Assembly (NCBI RefSeq): GCF_900200035.1
Contig: NZ_FZTC01000015.1
Coordinates: 372,001-436,000, forward strand
DNA from: Klebsiella grimontii
GTDB lineage: Bacteria > Pseudomonadota > Gammaproteobacteria > Enterobacterales > Enterobacteriaceae
Direction: 5' to 3'
DNA length: 64,000 nt
The notes below the pieces were generated by a model that was not told where the DNA came from, made no database searches, and was given only the letters and a program-made list of their open reading frames with translations. This document shows, piece after piece, positions 14,263 to 22,794 of this stretch (positions are counted from its first letter, which is position 1; the number at the start of each line of letters is the position of its first letter). The position numbers and the translations under genes are program-made.

Positions 14263-14893
14263 ACCAGCACGCCGTAAATGCGCTCACTGCCGCGAATGGT
14301 TCCATCCCACCCGGGAGGGACAGGTAGTTTGCTGCTTTGAATGCGCCAGCGCGATCGCAAAAAAACAGACAGCAAAAGCCCGTGAAGCGGCGAAGGCCAG
14401 GGCGGTGAAGCTCCAGCGCGAATCCGAGAAGGAGGGGCGCCAGCGTCTCCGCGCCAAGCGCGAGTCATTCAAGACAAAGGCCCAATGGGATAAAGAGGCT
14501 CAGTCAGCCTTTAACCGGTACATTCGCATTCGTGATGAAGGTAAGCCCTGCGCCAGTTGCGGCGCTCCGCTGATTGGAAAGAGCAACTACCTGACCGGTA
14601 GTGCCATTGATGCCAGCCATTACCGTTCCCGCGGCGCGGCGTCACACCTGAAGTTCAACGTATTCAATGTCCACTCCGCCTGTACCCGATGCAACCGGCA
14701 GTTGAGCGGCAACGCTGTTGAATACCGCATTCACCTGATTGAACGTATTGGCCTGGACCGCGTAGAGCGCCTTGAGGCTGATAACGAGCCGCGCCGGTTC
14801 GATATTCCTTACCTGCAGCGCATCAAATCCATATTCACCCGCAGAGCCCGCGCGCTGGAGAAGCGCCGCGCACGCCACCAGGAGGCCGCATGA
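14255..14893 (+). CDS. ninG: NinG/Rap recombination protein
   Basis: A 212-residue protein matching NinG: an N-terminal CAHCREWFHPT and VCCFECASAIA zinc-like motif, a long basic helix, and the C-terminal IDASHYRSRGAASHLKFNVF block with NVHSACTRCNRQLSGN (HNH-like). NinG (Rap) of lambda is a Holliday-junction nuclease that increases Red recombination with plasmids. Its position in the nin region before the antiterminator is conserved. Confidence 0.92.
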   Translation: MRKPARRKCAHCREWFHPTREGQVVCCFECASAIAKKQTAKAREAAKARAVKLQRESEKEGRQRLRAKRESFKTKAQWDKEAQSAFNRYIRIRDEGKPCASCGAPLIGKSNYLTGSAIDASHYRSRGAASHLKFNVFNVHSACTRCNRQLSGNAVEYRIHLIERIGLDRVERLEADNEPRRFDIPYLQRIKSIFTRRARALEKRRARHQEAA

Positions 14894-15120
14894 AGATCAC
14901 CTATAGCGACGAAGGGGCTTACGCCCGCATCTGGCTGACCGGTCCATTTTGGCAACTAGCTAAGGCCAGGCGTATTGCGGATGCTGGTCTGGACGAGTCT
15001 CCGGTCAATACCTGGGAGTCTCGCGGACTCACCTTCCAGATCACCCTGTATGGGAAAAACGCATATGTACTCAGGGCGTATAAAGCGATGGCTAAGGCCA
15101 TGGCGAGGACGACCAAATGA
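14890..15120 (+). CDS. Hypothetical nin-region protein
   Basis: A 76-residue basic protein (MKITYSDEGAYARIWLTGPF; C-terminal VLRAYKAMAKAMARTTK). Overlaps ninG and the next small gene by 4 bp. No family recognised. Confidence 0.55.
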   Translation: MKITYSDEGAYARIWLTGPFWQLAKARRIADAGLDESPVNTWESRGLTFQITLYGKNAYVLRAYKAMAKAMARTTK

Positions 15121-15257
15121 GCCGTGACGTTATCGAACGCATCCGCGACCGCTGGATAAAGCTTCGCCTCTTGCGCAGCAGCGGCACCGTACTGGTTGAC
15201 TACCGCATCCTCAAGAATTTCGTTCGCATCTATCAGACCCTGGGAGAGACAGTATGA
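15117..15257 (+). CDS. Small basic nin-region protein, 46 residues
   Basis: The frame from ATG 15117 encodes MSRDVIERIRDRWIKLRLLR, then SSGTVLVDYRILKNFVRIYQ and TLGETV. It starts and stops in 4 bp overlaps with its neighbours, which strongly suggests real translation despite its size. Function unknown. Confidence 0.55.
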   Translation: MSRDVIERIRDRWIKLRLLRSSGTVLVDYRILKNFVRIYQTLGETV

Positions 15258-15895
15258 AAAAAGATAACGAAAAATCCTGGTCTGAATTAGCCAGAGTTCC
15301 ACGTCGATCATATCTCGGGAAGCATCGCCGGCTTACTCCATCTCAGAATCGCTGGATTCGATCCCTTCTTAATCATTGGGGTTCGGTTTTTGGTGGAAGC
15401 GGAACCGAGCACCTTTCAGGTGGTGGTGGGATGTGGTCAATGATAATTACTGGGTGGAGCGGGGAGCAGCAGGAAAAAATCACTGATGTTCTCGCCAGGC
15501 TTCGCAAGATAGGTTACGAAGGTGCAAACCTAATGGTCATGGCAAAAGCACTGTTATGGCCTAAAAAATCCCTATCTGACATCATCGGCAATGCTATTGA
15601 TCAGGATGAAGCTGACTTTATGGAAGCGATAATCCTTAAGGCGTTTCCAAAAGATACGATGATTTACACTATTGGTAAAAACTACTACAAAGGCCGGCAG
15701 CCAATGGTTGATATGGCTAGGTGGATGCAATATCACCACGCGCCATTTCTTACCGAAAAACAGTGCGTAGACAGGGTGAGATGGTGCGTTGAATTGTTTA
15801 ACTCTGCTGTCTATTTCACACTTTGTGCAGAACTTAGCATCGAAAATGATGTTAACGTGAAAAAAGACTTGAAAATAAGTTTTGAAACTGCATAA
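15254..15895 (+). CDS. DUF1133 protein, probable late antiterminator (Q position)
   Basis: A 213-residue protein with the DUF1133 signature near the N-terminus: RRLTPSQNRWIRSLLNHWGS, then a Gly-rich stretch. DUF1133 genes occupy the place of Q in several lambdoid phages, immediately before the late promoter and terminator. A late antitermination role, letting RNA polymerase read through the terminator at 16029-16058, is inferred from position. The 3' half is more AT-rich than the rest. Confidence 0.7.
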   Translation: MKKDNEKSWSELARVPRRSYLGKHRRLTPSQNRWIRSLLNHWGSVFGGSGTEHLSGGGGMWSMIITGWSGEQQEKITDVLARLRKIGYEGANLMVMAKALLWPKKSLSDIIGNAIDQDEADFMEAIILKAFPKDTMIYTIGKNYYKGRQPMVDMARWMQYHHAPFLTEKQCVDRVRWCVELFNSAVYFTLCAELSIENDVNVKKDLKISFETA

Positions 15896-16028
15896 TTCAT
15901 GTATGCTCGGACGTCAAAGGCGAAAGAGCGTGGTGAAAACAAATTGGTCGCCAAGCCATCAGTAAAAAGCAGTTAGACAGCGGCAGTCTTTAAAAGCAAC
16001 GTGACAGCTCGAAAGTGAGCATAAATTC

Positions 16029-16058
16029 AAGCCCGAGGTTAACGCCTTGGGCTTTTTG
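16029..16058 (+). terminator. Late-operon terminator (tR'-like)
   Basis: The stem AAGCCCGAGG/CCTTGGGCTT (16029-16054) with a short loop is followed by TTTTT. It lies about 130 bp after the Q-position gene, as tR' does in lambda. Confidence 0.7.
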
Positions 16059-16072
16059 CTTTCCGGCGACAC

Positions 16073-16115
16073 GACAGGGGTATTCGCGAGATGCATTGCA
16101 TCAGTACCCCTGTCA
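16073..16115 (+). repeat. Inverted repeat GACAGGGGTA/TACCCCTGTC
   Basis: Two perfect 10 bp arms separated by 23 bp follow the tR'-like terminator. The loop contains ATGCATTGCAT-like symmetry. It could form part of the leader RNA. No function is known to me. Confidence 0.4.
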
Positions 16116-16162
16116 CATCGTCGTAGAGCATTGAAACGAGTTTCATCAGATGTTAAATTTTT

Positions 16163-16277
16163 GGTGTGGTGAATCCCCCTATGCGGAGGGGCATTGCCAG
16201 TCTGATATGTTTTTTTGCGCATTGCGAGTCGTCTGTGGACTGGCGGCGACTTACCGGGAGGCACCCGGCACCACACC
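16163..16277 (+). ncRNA. Cloverleaf-like structured RNA candidate in the late leader
   Basis: A closing stem GGTGTGGTG/CACCACACC (16163-16171 with 16269-16277, 9 bp perfect) encloses three stems: CCCCT/AGGGG (16176-16191), GCCAGTC/GACTGGC (16196-16202 with 16238-16244) and CCGGG/CCCGG (16254-16268). Four nested perfect stems in 115 nt with no open frame point to a selected RNA structure. The strand cannot be decided, because the opposite strand folds the same way. It may be related to C4/IsrK-type phage antisense RNAs, but that is a guess. Confidence 0.5.
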
Positions 16278-16302
16278 TAATAAAAAATGATGATAGCTGT
16301 AA

Positions 16303-16324
16303 GGCCCACTTCGGTGGGCTTTTT
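16303..16324 (+). terminator. Rho-independent terminator
   Basis: GCCCAC-TTCG-GTGGGC followed by TTTTT: a stable UUCG-type loop and U-tract on the plus strand, 25 bp after the structured RNA. Confidence 0.8.
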
Positions 16325-16332
16325 CTTTGGGC

Positions 16333-16362
16333 AAAAAAAAGCCCGCATGGTTTCATGCAGGC
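16333..16362 (-). terminator. Rho-independent terminator facing left
   Basis: On the minus strand GCCTGCATG-aaac-CATGCGGGC is followed by eight T (complement of 16333-16340). Together with the rightward terminator at 16303-16324 it forms a back-to-back pair. Confidence 0.65.
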
Positions 16363-16466
16363 AAGGCAGTTACATTTAGATTTTGTCCCGGTATATGTTT
16401 TTTTGTCCGGAAGTCGAAAGATACTGTCTCGAATACATTTTGTAAATAACGGATTCAAATCACAAG

Positions 16467-16490
16467 GCCATGCATTTGCATGGCTTTTTT
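16467..16490 (+). terminator. Rho-independent terminator before the lysis genes
   Basis: GCCATGC-attt-GCATGGC followed by six T. It is the third rightward terminator-like element between the Q-position gene and the holin. Confidence 0.7.
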
Positions 16491-16604
16491 ATTATCAGGT
16501 CCCGCGGGAATCATCATCGACACGCTTCGTTGTTAAATCCAGCCCGACGGGCCTGACCCTTTCAAACACACACAGCGCCATCCGTCATCAACGGAGGTGA
16601 GGCT

Positions 16605-16874
16605 ATGACCAAAATGAGCACCATTTACAGCAGACTCTCATACGGCACCGGGACCGCATTAACGGGCTGCGGTGTTTCGGCAAAGGCATATGCCGACGTA
16701 TCGAAAACAGAGGTATGGATTTTGGCCGACAAAGTGGCTGGTATGAGCCTGAGTGACTGGGCGATCGTTGTCGGTATTGCATGCACTGTTATTACCTGCG
16801 GCGTGAACTGGTATTACCGGCGTAAGGAACGGGAGGATCGGCTGAATGGCTATGTCACCAAAGTTGAGGAATAG
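16605..16874 (+). CDS. Phage holin
   Basis: An 89-residue protein with one clear transmembrane segment ([20 protein letters not shown], about residues 49-68), possibly a weaker one before it, and a charged C-terminus ([13 protein letters not shown]). It starts the lysis cassette just before the lysozyme gene, which it overlaps by 29 bp. GGAGGTGA precedes the ATG. Met1 and Met4 (MTKM) resemble the dual start of lambda S, which yields holin and antiholin. Holins form the timed membrane lesion that triggers lysis. Confidence 0.85.
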   Translation: MTKMSTIYSRLSYGTGTALTGCGVSAKAYADVSKTEVWILADKVAGMSLSDWAIVVGIACTVITCGVNWYYRRKEREDRLNGYVTKVEE

Positions 16875-17349
16875 CGTTCTTGCTGCCGTTGGTGGTGGTG
16901 CTATTGCGATTGCGTCGGCGCTTATTACCGGGCCAACCGGCAATGATGGGCTGGAGGGGGTGAGATACAACCCTTACCAGGATGTGGTGGGTATCTGGAC
17001 GGTCTGTTATGGACACACTGGCAAAGATATCATGCTCGGCAAGAAGTACACCGAGGCTGAATGCCGTGCGCTTCTCAGTAAAGACCTGAACGCCGTCGCC
17101 CGCCAGATTAACCCTTACATCCAGAAGCCGATCCCCGAAACAATGCGTGGGGCGCTTTACTCATTCGCGTATAACGTCGGCGCTGGCAACTTCCAGACCT
17201 CCACACTGCTGCGCAAAATCAACCAGGGCGATCAGAAAGGTGCATGTGATCAGCTGCGCCGCTGGACCTATGCCGGTGGTAAGCAGTGGAAGGGCCTAGT
17301 AACGCGCCGCGAGATTGAGCGCGAAGTCTGCGAGTGGAGCCAGAAATGA
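16846..17349 (+). CDS. SAR endolysin, GH24 lysozyme (R21-like)
   Basis: A 167-residue protein. Residues about 10-28 ([18 protein letters not shown]) form a weakly hydrophobic, Gly/Ala-rich signal-anchor-release segment. The lysozyme triad fits E-x8-D-x5-T at Glu37, Asp46 and Thr52 ([18 protein letters not shown]). The enzyme cleaves the glycan backbone of peptidoglycan after being released from the membrane. The family usually exports through Sec and waits tethered and inactive. It overlaps both holin and Rz. Confidence 0.92.
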   Translation: MAMSPKLRNSVLAAVGGGAIAIASALITGPTGNDGLEGVRYNPYQDVVGIWTVCYGHTGKDIMLGKKYTEAECRALLSKDLNAVARQINPYIQKPIPETMRGALYSFAYNVGAGNFQTSTLLRKINQGDQKGACDQLRRWTYAGGKQWKGLVTRREIEREVCEWSQK

Positions 17350-17696
17350 GTCGCTTAACCGCCATTATCAGCGCAGTGGTTATCCTGCTGCTTTCCTGCA
17401 TTTTCTCATGGCGTTCTGGATGGAGCTCTCACGCTGACCACATCAACGCCCTGGCAGCGAAGAAGAAAGAGAAAGCCGAAAAAGCCATTCAGCCAGTAGA
17501 GAAAAAGGCCGCTGCCGCTACAGAAGAGGGCAAGGTCATCTACCGAACCATAACCCGCGACGTGGTGAAATATGTCAAGTCTCCGAATCGTACTGTGTGC
17601 CGGTTTGACGATGATGCTGTGCAGCTGCGCCAGCGAGCTATCGACGCTGCCAACGCCATCCCCGGATTTGATGAGCCCTCCGTGCAAAGCAAGTGA
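17346..17696 (+). CDS. Rz-like inner-membrane spanin
   Basis: A 116-residue protein from ATG 17346, which overlaps the lysozyme stop. It has an N-terminal membrane anchor ([20 protein letters not shown]) and a Lys/Ala/Glu-rich periplasmic helix, the layout of i-spanins. With its Rz1 partner it bridges the envelope and fuses the inner and outer membranes in the last step of lysis. Rz1 is encoded in another frame over its 3' half. Confidence 0.88.
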   Translation: MSRLTAIISAVVILLLSCIFSWRSGWSSHADHINALAAKKKEKAEKAIQPVEKKAAAATEEGKVIYRTITRDVVKYVKSPNRTVCRFDDDAVQLRQRAIDAANAIPGFDEPSVQSK

Positions 17697-17814
17697 CGCA
17701 GGGAAGGATACCGACGAAGACCTGCAATCGGACGTCGAAACCGCTCAATGCCTGCGCCAACTGCGGTTGGATAAGTACCGCTGGCAGGCCTACTACCGGG
17801 CAATCAGCCAGTAG
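17572..17814 (+). CDS. Rz1-like outer-membrane spanin lipoprotein
   Basis: An 80-residue product read in the +1 frame inside and beyond the Rz gene. It has a signal peptide ending in a lipobox-like MLCSC (acylated Cys19) and a Pro-containing mature part ([13 protein letters not shown]). Overlapping out-of-frame coding with Rz is the hallmark of Rz1. It extends about 118 bases past the Rz stop. Confidence 0.85.
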   Translation: MSSLRIVLCAGLTMMLCSCASELSTLPTPSPDLMSPPCKASDAGKDTDEDLQSDVETAQCLRQLRLDKYRWQAYYRAISQ

Positions 17815-17849
17815 CAGGAATACATCACCACGCAGTGCCTGAGGTAACG

Positions 17850-17987
17850 ATGCTGATACTCTTCATTCTCCTGTCGATCTGGCTCTGTCGACTGTCGGAG
17901 AAGCCTGGCTGGTTTAAGGTCAGCCATATTATCTCAATGCTGGCGCTCGAAGATGAGCATCCGGCACGCAGCAAGGGGCTGCGTTGA
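17850..17987 (+). CDS. Small hydrophobic phage protein, 45 residues
   Basis: From ATG 17850 the frame encodes MLILFILLSIWLCRLSEKPG, then WFKVSHIISMLALEDEHPAR and SKGLR. One N-terminal membrane segment; GAGGTAACG lies just before the ATG. It is often seen after Rz1 in related phages as far as I recall, but its function is unknown. Confidence 0.45.
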   Translation: MLILFILLSIWLCRLSEKPGWFKVSHIISMLALEDEHPARSKGLR

Positions 17988-18054
17988 GATAAGAGCCTGC
18001 ATTACTGAAGCCACTCTCTGGAGTGGCTTAGATAATTTTAATTTGCGAAAATGT

Positions 18055-18342
18055 TTAGATGTCTAGATTGTTGGTCGTGTCTATACCTAATTGTTTGTAT
18101 ATAGATTTGGCATAAGCAGTGTAACCTAGCGACTTAACAAGGCTTTCTACAGACTTATTCTCGATAATCTCATGTTTTAAAAGTACATCATCGTTAGACG
18201 TTAGTGTCATGAGCCAATGACCTTTCTCAGTATCATAAACACGCAAAGCTGTGTCTTCTTCCAGGATATGTTCGTAAGCCACTTCTTCACCATTAAATGC
18301 AATATCAGGGCCATTTTTAACTTTTAAAGTAACCTTTTCCAT
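18055..18342 (-). CDS. EXLDI-like small protein encoded against the late operon
   Basis: A 95-residue acidic protein. The start MEKVTLKVKNGPDIAFNGEE and the end LGIDTTNNLDI recall the EXLDI family, named after its C-terminal motif, though the middle is diverged. It is on the opposite strand between lysis genes and terminase and is AT-rich, so it looks like a lysogeny-expressed accessory gene (moron). No function is known. Confidence 0.55.
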   Translation of the reverse strand: MEKVTLKVKNGPDIAFNGEEVAYEHILEEDTALRVYDTEKGHWLMTLTSNDDVLLKHEIIENKSVESLVKSLGYTAYAKSIYKQLGIDTTNNLDI

Positions 18343-18365
18343 TATAAAACCTCATTGAGAAATAT

Positions 18366-18881
18366 ATGGCACTCACCGACAAGCAAGAGATGTTCTGTCG
18401 CGAGTACCTCATCGATTTAAACGCCACGCAAGCGGCTATTCGGGCGGGGTACAGCGAAAAGACTGCTAACCGCACCGCATCCGAAAACCTGTCAAAACCT
18501 GACATCCAGTCAAGAATTGCTGAACTCAAAGCGCAGCGCAATGATCTGGTTGGTGTAAATGCGACATACGTCCTGAATCGTCTTGTTGAGATAGACCAGA
18601 TGGACGTGCTGGACATCCTGACCGCGACCGGTGAGCTCAAGCCGGTGTCTCAGTGGCCTAAGGTCTGGAGGACGACGCTATCCGGGTTGGATGTTGTCGA
18701 GATGTCAGCTGAGGGAAACACAGCCGCGCTGCTCAAGAAGATTAAGTGGCCTGATAAGGTAAAGAACCTCGAACTGATTGGTAAGCACATTGATGTCCAG
18801 GCATTCCGTGAGCAGGTGAAAACTGAACACGTTGTCGATTCAATTTCAGACCTTATGGATTCCTTGTCTCAGGGGGCGTAA
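18366..18881 (+). CDS. Terminase small subunit
   Basis: A 171-residue protein with the classic terminase small-subunit N-terminus: LTDKQEMFCREYLIDLNATQ, then AAIRAGYSEKTANRTASENL (HTH that binds the packaging site). It recognises phage DNA and hands it to the large subunit. It overlaps the large-subunit start by one base (TAATG). Confidence 0.93.
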   Translation: MALTDKQEMFCREYLIDLNATQAAIRAGYSEKTANRTASENLSKPDIQSRIAELKAQRNDLVGVNATYVLNRLVEIDQMDVLDILTATGELKPVSQWPKVWRTTLSGLDVVEMSAEGNTAALLKKIKWPDKVKNLELIGKHIDVQAFREQVKTEHVVDSISDLMDSLSQGA

Positions 18882-20353
18882 TGAAGCCTGAGCATCTCAA
18901 GCTGCTAGCTGATAAAGACTGGCGGCTGAACAATCTTTACTGGATCACCGACAAAGAAGGTAAGCCGACCCGCTTCAGAATGACGCCTGAGCAGCGGGAA
19001 TACTTCGAGGGTATTCACACCCGCAACATCATCCTGAAAGCTCGCCAGCTCGGATTTACCACAGAGGTGTGTATCATCCAGCTCGACGCTGCTCTGTTCG
19101 AGTCGGCAAAGTGCGCGCTGATCGCCCACACGCTGAATGACGCAAAGCGCCTGTTCCGAGAAAAGGTAAAATATGCCTACGATAAGCTGCCGGCCGAGAT
19201 AAAGGCGGCCAATCCGGCGAGCAACGACTCAGCCGGCGAGCTGGTCTTTAAGAAGGGCGGATCACTCTACGTCAGTACCTCATTTCGTGGCGGCACGCTG
19301 CGTTACCTGCACGTTTCCGAGTTCGGGAAGATATGCGCCAAGTACCCGGATAAAGCCCGTGAAATCGTCACTGGTGCGTTTGAAGCGGTATCAACCGGAT
19401 GCTTTGCTACCATAGAGAGCACCGCAGAGGGTCGTGCTGGTTACTTCTTCGATTACTGCCAGACGGCAGAGAAAGCCTTGTTGCAGGGCAAGCCACTATC
19501 TGCGCTGGACTGGAAGTTTTTCTTCTTCTCCTGGTGGAAGAATCCGCAGTACGCAATTGACCTGGTAGAACCGCTGCCAGTACGCCTGATTGAATACTTC
19601 GCTGAAATGGAGGCGAAGCACGGCGTAGTAGTCAACGAACGCCAAAAAGCCTGGTACTACGCCAAAGAGAAGACGCTCGGCGATGACATGAAGCGTGAGT
19701 ATCCGACCATTCCGGCCGAGGCGTTCCAGCAGTCGGTCGAGGGCGCGTACTACGCCAAACAGTTCCGCTGGCTGTACACCAACAAGCGGATCGGCCAAAT
19801 CCCGGATAACTCACACCTACCGGTGCACACGTTCTGGGATATCGGTGTGGGTGACTCCACGGCGATATGGTTCGTTCGTGAGGTCGGCGAAGAGTTCCAC
19901 ATCATCGACTACTACGAAAACTCCGGCGAGGGGCTGAGGCACTACATGAAGGTGCTGAAAGACCGCGGCTATGAGTACGGCGAGCACTGGGGTCCGCACG
20001 ACATCGAAAACCGCGAGTTTGCTGCTGATGCGAAGTCACGCAAAGAGCTGGCGCGCGAGGGTTACGAGATTGACGGCCTGATGTATTCGATAAACTTCCG
20101 CGTTGTGCCGAAGGCCGGCATTGATACCGGCATTGAGTCGGCACGTGAAATCCTCCCGAAATGTGTATTCGATGAGAAGAAATGCACAGAAGGTATCTCT
20201 CACCTTGAGGGCTACCGGAAGGAGTGGGACGACAAGCGCGGCTGCTGGAAAGACAAACCTCTCCATGACGCCACTTCGCACGGTGCCGATAGCTTCCGTT
20301 ACTTCGCAGTGACGAAGAACAATCGCAAGCAGGTCGGCACAGTATTCTTCTAA
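18881..20353 (+). CDS. Terminase large subunit
   Basis: A 490-residue packaging ATPase/nuclease. FRMTPEQREYFEGIHTRNII and LKARQLGFTTEVCIIQLDAA contain the adenine-binding and deviant Walker A region. HVSEFGKI is the likely Walker B/catalytic block. THTFWDIGVGDSTAIWFVRE is a typical RNase H-like nuclease domain start. The protein cuts concatemers and drives DNA into the prohead through the portal. Its order (small subunit, large subunit, portal) is the standard one. Confidence 0.95.
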   Translation: MKPEHLKLLADKDWRLNNLYWITDKEGKPTRFRMTPEQREYFEGIHTRNIILKARQLGFTTEVCIIQLDAALFESAKCALIAHTLNDAKRLFREKVKYAYDKLPAEIKAANPASNDSAGELVFKKGGSLYVSTSFRGGTLRYLHVSEFGKICAKYPDKAREIVTGAFEAVSTGCFATIESTAEGRAGYFFDYCQTAEKALLQGKPLSALDWKFFFFSWWKNPQYAIDLVEPLPVRLIEYFAEMEAKHGVVVNERQKAWYYAKEKTLGDDMKREYPTIPAEAFQQSVEGAYYAKQFRWLYTNKRIGQIPDNSHLPVHTFWDIGVGDSTAIWFVREVGEEFHIIDYYENSGEGLRHYMKVLKDRGYEYGEHWGPHDIENREFAADAKSRKELAREGYEIDGLMYSINFRVVPKAGIDTGIESAREILPKCVFDEKKCTEGISHLEGYRKEWDDKRGCWKDKPLHDATSHGADSFRYFAVTKNNRKQVGTVFF

Positions 20354-20365
20354 GGAGCATCGCCA

Positions 20366-21835
20366 GTGAGCGAACAAGATAACGGCCTGCAGATGGCTGT
20401 GAACAACCTCGCCACTGAAATGAGGCGAGCAAATTACCTGAATGCCATCGGCATCGGTGGCGGGAACACGAAGCGCCCGACGCTTTACCAGGAATTTGGC
20501 TACCCGCGCACGATCACCTTCAACGACTTCTACAACATGTACCGCCGCAACGCCGCTGGCTTCGCTGTGGTGCATCGCCTGCTGGATGGTTGCTGGCAGG
20601 ACTATCCGGTCATAGTTGACGGTGATGAAGCACAGGAGGCGGAGAAAACAAACGCCTGGGAAAAGAAAGTCACCAAGTTCATGAAGAAGCTGTGGCCGAA
20701 GGTGAAGGATGCCGATCGCCGCAATATGGTTGGACGCTACTCAGCACTGCTGCTGCAGGTGAAAGATAATAAGTCGTGGAGCGAGCCAGTAGATATCAAG
20801 CTGGTGAAATCCTTGGGCGAGTCAGCGCTGGTAAAACTTATCCCGGCATGGGAGCCGCAACTAACAGTCGCCGAATGGGATAACGACCGTCAGTCAGAAA
20901 CGTTCGGCCAGCCGAAGATGTTCAACTTCAACGAGCAGCCGGTCGGTGATGAGCCTTTTGTCGGTCCGATGCGCGGAGAGCCGGTACACCCGAGCCGCGT
21001 TATCTTGTTCTGCGAAGGTTCTGAAGACGACAACGTTCTGTCCGGCATCCCGCTGCTGGAGGCTGGTTTCAACAAAGGCCTCGACCTTGAGAAAGTGTCC
21101 GGTGGTGGCGCTGAGGGCTTCCTGAAGAACGCCAGCCGGCAGATCGCGGTCGAGTTCAGCAAAGAGACAGACATGGCCACGCTGGCTGACCAGGCTAAGA
21201 AAGCTGGTTATGCCGACCTCGGCGAAGCGATGGGCGACAAGGTCAACAAACTTAACCGCGGCACCGATGCGGCGGCGGTTATGCAGGCCGGGCAGATGCA
21301 CGTTCTGAGTGTGACGCCCGGCGACCCGGGGCCGACATGGGAGGTCACCGCGAACGAACTGGCGGCGTCAGTGCAAATCCCGTTCACTATCCTGTTTGGA
21401 CAGCAGACCGGACGACTGGCGAGCGATGAGGATAAAACCGACTGGGCGATTCGCCGCAATACCCGCCGCAACGGCTTCCTGACTGACCGAATCACAGCCT
21501 TGCTGGAACGCTTCTGGACCTTGGGCATTATCGATCCGCCGACAAATGGAGAGGTCACCATTTCATGGACAGACCTGCTTGCACCTGGCGAGAAAGAGAA
21601 AATCGAGAACGCTTCGAAACTGGCTGATATCGTCCAGAAAACGTCGGGCTTCTATGGTGGCGAGCCGCCATTCACAGCCAACGAACTACGCGAGATTGTA
21701 GGGCTCGACCCTCTGCCTGAACCAAAGCATCCACCTAACCCGAATGACAAGGTGACAACCGATGATCCACTGGCCGATGACACCGGAGCAGACGGCAAAG
21801 GTGGGGCTGCCGATCGTTCCGCGCAGCAAGGTTGA
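20366..21835 (+). CDS. Portal protein (DUF1073 family)
   Basis: A 489-residue protein from GTG 20366, with AAGGAG eight bases upstream. It matches the DUF1073 portal family: EFGYPRTITFNDFYNMYRRN, NAAGFAVVHRLLDGCWQDYP and the later IPFTILFGQQTGRLASDEDK. Portals are dodecameric channels for DNA at one capsid vertex. Databases may label this family Acb1-like because of a related fused nuclease; I see no Acb1 phosphodiesterase domain here, and the C-terminus is an acidic/Pro tail. It overlaps the next gene by 74 bp. Confidence 0.9.
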   Translation: MSEQDNGLQMAVNNLATEMRRANYLNAIGIGGGNTKRPTLYQEFGYPRTITFNDFYNMYRRNAAGFAVVHRLLDGCWQDYPVIVDGDEAQEAEKTNAWEKKVTKFMKKLWPKVKDADRRNMVGRYSALLLQVKDNKSWSEPVDIKLVKSLGESALVKLIPAWEPQLTVAEWDNDRQSETFGQPKMFNFNEQPVGDEPFVGPMRGEPVHPSRVILFCEGSEDDNVLSGIPLLEAGFNKGLDLEKVSGGGAEGFLKNASRQIAVEFSKETDMATLADQAKKAGYADLGEAMGDKVNKLNRGTDAAAVMQAGQMHVLSVTPGDPGPTWEVTANELAASVQIPFTILFGQQTGRLASDEDKTDWAIRRNTRRNGFLTDRITALLERFWTLGIIDPPTNGEVTISWTDLLAPGEKEKIENASKLADIVQKTSGFYGGEPPFTANELREIVGLDPLPEPKHPPNPNDKVTTDDPLADDTGADGKGGAADRSAQQG

Positions 21836-22769
21836 CCCCACGCGATCGGCGAAGCAGGTCAGCGCGATGTTCCGGGATATCGAGGATCGGTATCTCGGCA
21901 TCAAGCGCGCTCTGAAATCGCTCTTCGACCAGCGCCTGACCGGGAGAGAGCGAGAGGTTAACAGCCATAACTGGCATTTCCTGTGCCACGACCATGGCGA
22001 AGATGTGCGGCTCTACCAGGTCAATGCCGGCAAGTTTATCTACGACATGTCAGCGCAGGAGCTGGCCGACCTGCTGGGCATCGTACAGACCATCCTAGAC
22101 GATTACCTGCTGGAAGGCGGCGAACAAAACCTCTGGGCGATGGATTACGTCGTCGCAGAGGCGCAGCGCGGCATGCTGGAGGCCTTCAACAACCTCTCGC
22201 AGCAGTCGCAGGTGTACGCCAGCCAGACGACGCTACAGCAGCTTTTAAACAGCCCCGGTTATCTTAATCAGGTGGCGGCCGCCAGACTGACAACATTTAG
22301 CGACTGGAAGGTAATCAGCGACACCGCCCGCGGCGATCTGACCAACATCATCACTGACGCGGTAGTGCGCGGCGTCAATCCTCGCGAGACGGAAAGCGTC
22401 ATCAGCAAGCGCCTGGACGTAAGTATGTCCAAAGCCAAGACCATCGCTCAGACTGAGCAGGTCGGCGCGCTGCGGCGGGCGCAATGGAACGAAACGGACT
22501 GGGCAGCGGATAGGCTTGGGCTGAATACTGGCCTGCTGTGGCTGTCAGCGCTCAAGCCAACGACGCGCACCTGGCACGCCAGCCGTCACGGCAAGGTTTA
22601 TACCACCGAGCAGGTGCGAGACTTCTACGCCGAGAACGGCAACCGGTACAACTGCTACTGCAGCCAGATTCCGGTACTGCTCAACGACGACGGCAGCATA
22701 TTCAACGAAGGGCTGGCTGATAAGTTGAAGAAAGAGCGTCAGCAGTGGAAACTGGACGAAGCGGCATGA
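21762..22769 (+). CDS. Phage head morphogenesis protein (SPP1 gp7/Mu F-like)
   Basis: A 335-residue protein. Its C-terminal half has the Mu F-like/SPP1 gp7 minor head domain: VRGVNPRETESVISKRLDVS, KTIAQTEQVGALRRAQWNET, TRTWHASRHGKVYTTEQVRD and the Cys-rich NRYNCYCSQIPVLL. These proteins are incorporated in proheads in a few copies and help head assembly. The start lies within the portal gene. Confidence 0.88.
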   Translation: MIHWPMTPEQTAKVGLPIVPRSKVDPTRSAKQVSAMFRDIEDRYLGIKRALKSLFDQRLTGREREVNSHNWHFLCHDHGEDVRLYQVNAGKFIYDMSAQELADLLGIVQTILDDYLLEGGEQNLWAMDYVVAEAQRGMLEAFNNLSQQSQVYASQTTLQQLLNSPGYLNQVAAARLTTFSDWKVISDTARGDLTNIITDAVVRGVNPRETESVISKRLDVSMSKAKTIAQTEQVGALRRAQWNETDWAADRLGLNTGLLWLSALKPTTRTWHASRHGKVYTTEQVRDFYAENGNRYNCYCSQIPVLLNDDGSIFNEGLADKLKKERQQWKLDEAA

Positions 22770-22794
22770 TACAAAATGGTTTTGCGGAGGAATT

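Larger units (their letters stand above)
15896..16604. other. Untranslated late leader region
   Basis: About 700 bp without a convincing gene. It holds the presumed late promoter (TTTTGA/TATGCT near 15880-15908 is only a weak candidate), several terminators and the structured RNA described separately. Confidence 0.6.

Noticed and set aside
16430..16500. Possible tRNA-like segment (GGATTCAAATC) in the late leader
   Set aside because: Only a T-arm-like string is present. No acceptor, D-arm or anticodon stem can be formed, and the adjacent hairpin is a terminator.
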